Assembly (NCBI RefSeq): GCF_003955715.1 | Contig: NZ_CP034463.1 | Coordinates: 9,486,001-9,550,000, forward strand | DNA: 64,000 nucleotides | Origin: Streptomyces aquilus | Lineage (GTDB): Bacteria; Actinomycetota; Actinomycetes; Streptomycetales; Streptomycetaceae | Direction: 5' to 3' | Part shown: positions 59,339 to 64,000 of the stretch, piece after piece | How the letters are laid out: the number at the start of each line of letters is the position of its first letter | Numbering within the stretch: the stretch's first letter is position 1 | The notes under the pieces: generated by a model | What the model was told of the DNA's origin: nothing | Database searches by the model: none | What the model saw: only the letters and a program-made list of their open reading frames with translations | Made by a program: the position numbers and the translations under genes

Positions 59339-59407
59339 TACAGCGGTGTCGAGACGGTCGCCGTGCCCGCGTTGATCAGGTCGGCGAGAACAAGTCCGAC
59401 CGCCGCT

Positions 59408-61018
59408 TCATACGGCCATGACTCTTTCGTGGATGTCGGTCACGACCTTGCGGGCCGAGCTGAACGCGCCGTGCTGCCAGGCGATGACATGGCTGAGCCA
59501 GTCGCCGGCGAAGTAGACGTGCCCGGCCGGCTGGTTGAGCAGCTTGTACTCGGGACCGCTCTGCGAGGGCCAGCCCACCCAGCCCGCCTCGATGTGAGGC
59601 GTGCGATGCCAGGCCACGCTGAAGGAGTGATCGAGTTCGGTGCGGTACTTGTCACCGTGGATCTTCACACCCCGGCTCACCGCCCGCGCGACGCGCTCAG
59701 CGTGCGGCAGATCGCTGTAGGCGACGGCGCTGGCACCGAAGTTGTAGTAGCCGATGAGTGTGCCGCGGCGGCCCTGGTAGCCGTACGAGGGGTACCAGAT
59801 GGTCGCCAGGTCCGTGTCGGTCGGCGTGATGCCGCCGTAGATGTGCTCGTCCGTCTCCCACCAGCGGCTGCGGTACTCGAGCCCCACCTTGCCGACAGGC
59901 GTCGGGGAGGCGTACTTCAGCGCGGCGGTGACGTTCGTGCCCAGGTTGTGCTTGAGGCGGGCCATGACCATCGGCGGCATGGCCGCGACGACGAAGTCGG
60001 CGCGCTGGGTGCGGTTGTGGCCGCCGGTGTCCTTGTACGTGACCTCGGCGCCGTCCGGCAGGTCCTTGACCTCCAGCACCGTGGCGCCATAGGTGATGCG
60101 GTGCCGGCCGATCGCCTTGGCCAGGGCGTACGGGATGGCGTCCATGCCGCCCACCGGCTGGAACATCAACATGGCCTGGTCGTAGCCGAATTCGAAGGCG
60201 AAGCGCTGCCCCACGCCGCTGGCCACGACATCCGACAACGTTGGCACCGGGCCGAGGACCGTGCCCTCCTCGAAGGCCGCGCCGGGTTCGACGGAGTAGC
60301 CTCGGCGGTCGCTGCCGGTGTAGGCGTAGCCGTCGGCCTTGCCTTTGATGGCGCCGAAGCTCTGCAGGAACGCGATCAGCCGTTCCTTGTCCTGCGCGGT
60401 GAGCCGTGCGTCAAGGGCGCCCTGGTTGGTGGCCTTGGCGAGCAGTTCGGAGAGGTAGCCGTAGACGTCGGCCTTCGCCGTGCGCCAGCGCATGGGCTTG
60501 CCCGCGAGGGCGGCGCTGTTCTCGTGGTAGATGTACGCGTTGGCGTTCTGGTTGGTGAACACCTGGAGTTCGACGCCGAGTTCGCGGCAGTACTCGAGGG
60601 TGACGTGGGACTGCGGCAGCCGGGCCGGGCCCGCGTTCATGTACTGGCCCTTGGTGAACGACGCCGTCTGCGTGCGGCCGTCGAGGTCGGTCAGCTCGGT
60701 GCCGCCGCGGACCGTCCAATTGCGGCCCCCGGGACGGTCGTTCGCCTCCAGGATGCGGCAGTCGTAACCGGCCTTGCCCAGCTCGTACGCCGTCGCCAGG
60801 CCGGCTATGCCGCCGCCGAGCACGAGCACCTTCTTGCCGCTGCGCCCGGTGAGCGCGAAGTCGCTTTGCCGGGGCGCCCGGTACTCGTCCGCCCGTACGT
60901 CGGGCACCGGGGCGAGCCCGAGTGCGCCCATCGTCGAGTACAGCACTCCGGCGCCGCCCGCGGCACCGACGGATCTCAGGAAGTCACGGCGGGACGCGGG
61001 GGATTGCTCTGGAGCCAT
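59408..61018 (-). CDS. Tat-exported FAD-dependent amine/amino-acid oxidase
   Basis: 536 residues from ATG 61018 (GAGGAGGAATTG upstream). Twin-arginine signal SRRDFLRSVGAAGGAGVLYS at the N terminus. KKVLVLGGGIAGLATAYELGKAGYDCRILEANDRPGGRNWTVRGG is the FAD-binding fold (about 62-105); QPVGGMDAIPYALAKAIG is the monoamine-oxidase-family motif; GWVGWPSQSGPEYKLLNQPAGHVYFAGDWLSHVIAWQHGAFSSARKV closes it with the second FAD contact. Matches secreted L-amino-acid oxidases/flavin monoamine oxidases that release H2O2. Exported folded with FAD. Confidence 0.92.
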   Translation of the reverse strand: MAPEQSPASRRDFLRSVGAAGGAGVLYSTMGALGLAPVPDVRADEYRAPRQSDFALTGRSGKKVLVLGGGIAGLATAYELGKAGYDCRILEANDRPGGRNWTVRGGTELTDLDGRTQTASFTKGQYMNAGPARLPQSHVTLEYCRELGVELQVFTNQNANAYIYHENSAALAGKPMRWRTAKADVYGYLSELLAKATNQGALDARLTAQDKERLIAFLQSFGAIKGKADGYAYTGSDRRGYSVEPGAAFEEGTVLGPVPTLSDVVASGVGQRFAFEFGYDQAMLMFQPVGGMDAIPYALAKAIGRHRITYGATVLEVKDLPDGAEVTYKDTGGHNRTQRADFVVAAMPPMVMARLKHNLGTNVTAALKYASPTPVGKVGLEYRSRWWETDEHIYGGITPTDTDLATIWYPSYGYQGRRGTLIGYYNFGASAVAYSDLPHAERVARAVSRGVKIHGDKYRTELDHSFSVAWHRTPHIEAGWVGWPSQSGPEYKLLNQPAGHVYFAGDWLSHVIAWQHGAFSSARKVVTDIHERVMAV

Positions 61019-61278
61019 CAATTCCTCCTCATCCGAACCCCGGCACGCGCGCCGCCCGGGGTGCGGTCGGTCGGTCAACCCGGTCACGTGGGGGGTGAGT
61101 TGCTGAGGGGACCGGAGGTGCGTCGCCATGAGCCTCCGTCAGGACTGTTACAGCGCCATGCCACTGACGTAACCGGTCCGAGCCGTGAGCCGCGGGCCGC
61201 GAGGAAGGAACGGGCACGCGTAATTCAGGTGCTCATCCAGGACTGCCGTATTACGGTGAACCCCGTTCAGGTGCGCAG

Positions 61279-61366
61279 GTTGCGGCTACTTCTCCTGCAA
61301 AGAGAGCAACGCGGGTTCGAATCCCGTCGCCGGCTTCCGGCCGGTGTCGTCCAGCGGCCCAGGACG
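61279..61366 (+). ncRNA. tRNA-like halves in permuted order (3' half before 5' half)
   Basis: 61290-61335 is a complete 3' tRNA half: anticodon arm TTCTC-CTGCAAA-GAGAG (anticodon GCA at 61297-61299), CAAC, T-arm GCGGG-TTCGAAT-CCCGT, acceptor strand CGCCGGC, discriminator T. After TCCG comes a 5' half: acceptor GCCGGTG (61340-61346), TC, D-arm GTCC-AGCGGCCCA-GGAC, G (61366). The two acceptor strands pair 7 of 7 (one G-U), and the halves rejoined give a 73-nt cloverleaf. GTTGC (61279-61283) also pairs with GCAAC (61306-61310). No 5' half precedes the 3' half. A terminator follows. Permuted tRNA, tRNA-derived RNA or relic are all possible. Confidence 0.45.
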
Positions 61367-61412
61367 CTTACGTCGCCGCCGCCGATCTTGATCTCTGAAC
61401 ACCACGGCGCAG

Positions 61413-61447
61413 GCCGCCCGTCACGGGGGAAACCGGCGGGCGGCTTT
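61413..61447 (+). terminator. Rho-independent-type terminator with T-run
   Basis: GCCGCCCG (61413-61420) and CGGGCGGC (61437-61444), perfect 8-bp arms, then TTTGT. The T-run on the + strand means it terminates a rightward transcript, and the only + strand candidate upstream is the tRNA-like locus. It also separates that locus from the convergent isomerase gene. Confidence 0.72.
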
Positions 61448-61474
61448 GTCGCGTCGGATGGTCGGGCGAGGGCG

Positions 61475-62431
61475 TCATGCTCGTGCAGTGCGTGCCACGG
61501 CTATCCCCGACTGGAGCGCGGCAACCGGATCGGATGCCTCATCGAGCTCGATGAGCACGGTGGCGGCGCCGGGAGTTCGCGCCATCTCTGCGGCCCATGC
61601 GGTGAAGTCCACGATGCCCGTGCCCAGTTGCGTCATGTAGGGCTGTTGCTGCGCGAAGACCGTCTCGTCGATGGTGAGTTCGACGTCGATCGGCCTGACC
61701 GCGTCCTTCCAGTGCGCCAGCGCGATGCGCTGGGAATGGCGGCGCGCGACGGCGACGGGGTCGCCTCCGCCGAGCGCGATGTGACAGGAGTCGGGGCAGA
61801 GCCAGACGTAGCGCGGGTCGGTCAGGGCCATGAACAGGTCGATGTCCCTCTCGTACCAGAGCGTGCTGTTGGACTCGGTGTGGAAGGCCAGGCGCACTCC
61901 GTACTGGGCGACGGCCTCTCCCACCACGTGGGCGATGCCGGCCATGCGGGTCATGTACGCGGCGTCGACGAAGAAAGGGGGACGCGTGCCGAACGTGGCC
62001 CGCATGGGCAGTCCGGCGACGAGAATGTCCGCCCCGACTTCGGCGAGGAAGGCCGCGCGTCGCTCGGCGTCGGCGACGATCGCGGGCAGATTCGAGCCGT
62101 CGCGCCAGTCGGGGCTTTCGCTCGCCGCGATGAAGGCACTCACGACGGACAGGCCGCGGGCCGCGAGGTCGCGGCGGAACGCCGGGGCGTCGCCGAAGGT
62201 CCGAAGGACCGAGTCGATGTCACCGGGCGCGAAAGTCAGCTCGATGCCGGTGACCCCGGCCTCGGTCAGCGCGTCCAGCACCCGTTCCCAGAACCGCTCG
62301 GGGTTCTTGGCGGCCCAGTCGCGGAAGGCGTCGGCGGAATCCAGCCCCCAGAACTCCGGGTGGTAGAAGGTGACGATGTCGGTGGCGAAGCGTGGTTGCG
62401 CGGCGTGCGTCTGCGGGGTCGGTCGGGTCAC
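61475..62431 (-). CDS. Sugar phosphate isomerase/epimerase-like TIM-barrel protein
   Basis: 318 residues from GTG 62431. GVTGIELTFAPGDIDSVLRTFGDAPAFRRDLAARGLSVVSAFIAAS, FLAEVGADILVAGLP, GVRLAFHTESNSTLWYERDIDLFMALTDPRYVWLCPDSCHIALGGGDPVAVARRHSQRIALAHWKDAV and VLIELDEASDP carry the metal-binding Glu/Asp/His/Glu set of the IolE/xylose-isomerase-like barrel family. Related barrels act in inositol and in C-glycoside breakdown. Its start overlaps the deaminase stop (GTGA), so it is coupled to the GMC-deaminase operon. Confidence 0.85.
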   Translation of the reverse strand: MTRPTPQTHAAQPRFATDIVTFYHPEFWGLDSADAFRDWAAKNPERFWERVLDALTEAGVTGIELTFAPGDIDSVLRTFGDAPAFRRDLAARGLSVVSAFIAASESPDWRDGSNLPAIVADAERRAAFLAEVGADILVAGLPMRATFGTRPPFFVDAAYMTRMAGIAHVVGEAVAQYGVRLAFHTESNSTLWYERDIDLFMALTDPRYVWLCPDSCHIALGGGDPVAVARRHSQRIALAHWKDAVRPIDVELTIDETVFAQQQPYMTQLGTGIVDFTAWAAEMARTPGAATVLIELDEASDPVAALQSGIAVARTARA

Positions 62432-63036
62432 GCGGCACCTGCGCGGGCGTTGTAGACGACCGTGCCGTCGGCGTCGACGGCTTTGCGGTAGCCGCGGAAC
62501 ACGGCGAGCGCCTCCTCGCGGAGCACGTCCCCGGCGACCTCGATGCCGCGCGCCTGGAACTGCTCGGCCCAGTCCGCGCCGAGCGGGCCCTCGTCGAACG
62601 TGGTGATCTCCTCCAGTTCCGGGCCCTCGCCGGCGACCACCAGAGCGCGCACCCCGGACCACATCGTCGCGCCGTAGCACTGGACGCACGGACGCCAGTT
62701 CACGACGAGTTCGTGGGCCGGCATTCCGTCGCCGCCGAGGTCCCAGCCGCCCGCCGCCGTCTGGGCCAGTGAGAGCGCGACGACCTCGGCGTGCGCGCTG
62801 GAGACGCCGGAGGCGAGGACGACGTTCACGCCCGCCGAGACGATCCGGCCGGTGTCCCGCTCGGCGACGAGGGCCGCGAACGGACCGCCGTTGCCCTCAC
62901 GCCAGTTGCGGTCGGCGAGTCGGTGGACGAGGCGCATCCGGTCGTCGCGGCCGGGGACGACGGCGGGCACGTCGGCGAGTTCGTCGTCGATCCACGCGGG
63001 CAGTGCCACGCGGTACTCCTTGGGGATGTCCAGCAC
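62428..63036 (-). CDS. Cytidine/deoxycytidylate deaminase-family protein
   Basis: 202 residues from GTG 63036, chosen because GAGAGGAAA lies upstream and it avoids overlapping the GMC gene; ATG 63102 is an alternative. Zinc site: SSAHAEVVAL (H82, E84) and RPCVQCYGATMWSGV (C117, C120), as in guanine deaminase/TadA-like nucleoside deaminases. N-terminal DRMRLVHRLADRNWREGNGGPFAALVAERDTGRIVSAGVN also fits. An aminohydrolase on a nucleobase or another heterocycle; link to the flanking sugar-type enzymes is unknown. Confidence 0.87.
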   Translation of the reverse strand: MLDIPKEYRVALPAWIDDELADVPAVVPGRDDRMRLVHRLADRNWREGNGGPFAALVAERDTGRIVSAGVNVVLASGVSSAHAEVVALSLAQTAAGGWDLGGDGMPAHELVVNWRPCVQCYGATMWSGVRALVVAGEGPELEEITTFDEGPLGADWAEQFQARGIEVAGDVLREEALAVFRGYRKAVDADGTVVYNARAGAA

Positions 63037-63052
63037 GGGGTGGGGTTTCCTC

Positions 63053-64000
63053 TCAGTGAGCGGTGAGTCCGTGAGCGGTGAGTCCGGAAGTGGTGAGGCC
63101 ATGAGCGGCGAGGGCGCGGGACCGTTCGACGACGGCGCGGGCGGCGCGAACGGCCGTCACCGCACCGGTCAGGGTGACGTTGGCCGCCATCGCGGTCGGG
63201 ATGACGCCGTTCCCGGCGAGGTACAGGTTGTCGTACCCCCACACCCGGCCGTCCGGGCCGCACACGCTGGTGCCGTCGTCGGTGGTGCCTGACCGGACGG
63301 TGCCCGTCTGGTGCAGGGACGAGCCGGGTGGCAGTACGGCGCGTTCGGTGGCGGGATCGAACGGGCCGAACGCCTCGGCGAGTGACGCGACTTCGTCGAG
63401 TGCCCGCCGGATGAGTGCCCGGTCCGTGGCCGAGTAGTCGAACTCGATACCGATGCGTGGCATCCCGGCGAGGTCTGTTTCCGTCGGCGAGAACACGAGC
63501 CGGTTCTCCGGGCGCGACTCGACGGGGACGTACAGCGACAGGCCCACCGAGTGGGCCAGGGGGTGGCCGGCCTCGTCCACGTAGGTGCGGTTCATGATCT
63601 GGCCGTGGAACGGCTGGGCCGCTCCGTTGCGGGGCAGCCACAGCGAGTCCGTGCTGAACTCGCCGGGGCGCGGCAGGGGCAGGGCGCTCACGTCGAGGCC
63701 GAACCGGTCGAGGTCGAGCAGGACGCGGGCGGTGACGAAGGCGTGCTCGTTGAGGTACCGGCCCAGCGCTTCGGGCCGGATCCCGGAGGCGAACAGCAGC
63801 TGGGGGGTGCGCAGCGCGTCGGCGCAGACCACCACGGTGTCCGCGAGGAGTTCCGACTCGGCGCCGTCGGCTGTGCGGCGCAGGCGGACACCGGCGACCC
63901 GGCCGTCGTCGCGGACGATGAGCGATGTCGCGAGTGTTCCGGTCATGAGGGTGAATGCCGGGTCCCCGCCGGTCGCGATGGCGGTGAAGATCGTCCCTGG
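63053..64000 (-). CDS. GMC family oxidoreductase, C-terminal part (partial)
   Basis: The frame is open to the right edge (316 residues visible), so the FAD-binding N terminus lies outside; the internal ATG at 63946 is not the real start. ADTVVVCADALRTPQLLFASGIRPEALGRYLNEHAFV is the GMC second signature region, and SSLHQTGTVRSGTTDDGTSVCGPDGRVWGYDNLYLAGNGVIPTAMAANVTLTGAVTAVRAARAV is the C-terminal FAD/catalytic part with the active-site His in HQTG and Asn in AANVTLT. Closest in feel to pyranose oxidase-like GMC enzymes. The C-terminal end is built of a duplicated GLTAH pentapeptide. Confidence 0.88.
   Translation of the reverse strand, partial: PGTIFTAIATGGDPAFTLMTGTLATSLIVRDDGRVAGVRLRRTADGAESELLADTVVVCADALRTPQLLFASGIRPEALGRYLNEHAFVTARVLLDLDRFGLDVSALPLPRPGEFSTDSLWLPRNGAAQPFHGQIMNRTYVDEAGHPLAHSVGLSLYVPVESRPENRLVFSPTETDLAGMPRIGIEFDYSATDRALIRRALDEVASLAEAFGPFDPATERAVLPPGSSLHQTGTVRSGTTDDGTSVCGPDGRVWGYDNLYLAGNGVIPTAMAANVTLTGAVTAVRAARAVVERSRALAAHGLTTSGLTAHGLTAH
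63056..63085 (-). repeat. 15-bp tandem duplication at the 3' end of the GMC gene
   Basis: GTGAGCGGTGAGTCC occurs twice (63056-63070, 63071-63085) with a diverged third copy to 63100. On the minus strand it encodes GLTAHGLTAH directly before the stop. Confidence 0.92.

Noticed and set aside
61254..61335. A complete, normally ordered tRNA gene ending at 61335
   Set aside because: No upstream heptamer pairs with the acceptor strand CGCCGGC and no D-arm is found; the matching 5' half lies downstream instead.
61290..61335. attL/attR remnant of an integrative element in a tRNA 3' end
   Set aside because: No integrase, excisionase or conjugation gene and no second copy in the window; the adjacent matching 5' half is not explained by it. 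Kept only as an alternative.
59324..62455. 1043-codon open frame on the plus strand
   Set aside because: Crosses two real minus-strand genes, the tRNA-like locus and a terminator; no protein character.
63036..63102. Earlier ATG start (63102) for the deaminase
   Set aside because: It would overlap the GMC gene by 50 bp and its extra residues only mirror the 15-bp repeat; GTG 63036 has a ribosome site.

Overview
The window is very GC-rich, has extreme GC bias at codon third positions, frequent GTG starts with GGAGG-type ribosome binding sites, DUF574/SHOCT/amphi-Trp/DUF6325 families, Tat and lipobox signals and a perfect actinobacterial ParB site (parS). It is a Streptomyces (or very close relative) chromosomal segment. 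No insertion sequence, transposase, integrase, CRISPR array or rRNA was seen. Most of it is accessory and environmental-response territory rather than core housekeeping; htpG is the most conserved gene.

Layout. (1) 1-6805: a compact, translationally coupled biosynthetic-type cluster: an alpha-oxoamine-synthase-type PLP enzyme (3' end only), a Gal80-like Gfo/Idh/MocA oxidoreductase, a long acyl-CoA dehydrogenase, a small protein made of five 12-residue repeats, an AvrD-type protein, a NadR-like P-loop ATPase and an Old Yellow Enzyme. This looks like a small-molecule (possibly signal molecule) pathway. (2) 6807-10537: secreted M1 peptidase, thioesterase/TetR pair, ECF sigma factor with a four-TM partner. 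(3) 10725-16635: secreted lectin, a multidomain murein hydrolase-like protein, an M15-like protein, an ArsR-type regulator, an I36-type inhibitor and an anchored hypothetical. (4) 16775-24548: lipoate ligase, an HTH-nSTAND-WD40 protein with 14 blades, an OafA-type acyltransferase and a HEAT-repeat protein. (5) 24606-29890: VOC protein, DUF4097 lipoprotein, parS, htpG, PhzF/EthD and HxlR. (6) 29937-34609: AraC regulator divergent from a haloperoxidase-like hydrolase, two further alpha/beta hydrolases and an MBL hydrolase. (7) 34657-42570: a decayed TauE/SafE transporter and a series of regulator/enzyme pairs facing each other (cupin/TetR, methyltransferase/TetR, LysR/MDR oxidoreductase), with DUF2461, DUF574 and GNAT genes. 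(8) 42818-49824: two DUF4139 proteins, a Ser/Thr kinase with a peptidoglycan-binding tail, a membrane protein and a DUF4232 lipoprotein. (9) 50158-51899: an arsenic module (ArsI/CadI, ArsR, an arsC remnant, an ArsN-like acetyltransferase). (10) 52109-59302: LysR/SDR, lipoprotein, esterase + RibD-type reductase, amphi-Trp, SHOCT, DUF6325 and an HxlR/6PGDH-like pair. (11) 59408-64000: a Tat-exported amine-oxidase-type flavoprotein, an unusual permuted tRNA-like locus, then a GMC oxidoreductase - deaminase - TIM-barrel isomerase operon running off the right edge.

Recurring themes are divergent regulator/enzyme pairs with clear palindromic operators, and exact short tandem duplications, four of which sit at the 3' ends of genes. 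The items most worth following up are the tRNA-like halves in reversed order (61279-61447) and the AvrD-containing cluster with its repeat-built small protein (1-6805). All functional calls rest on reading the translated sequence; no database search was possible.
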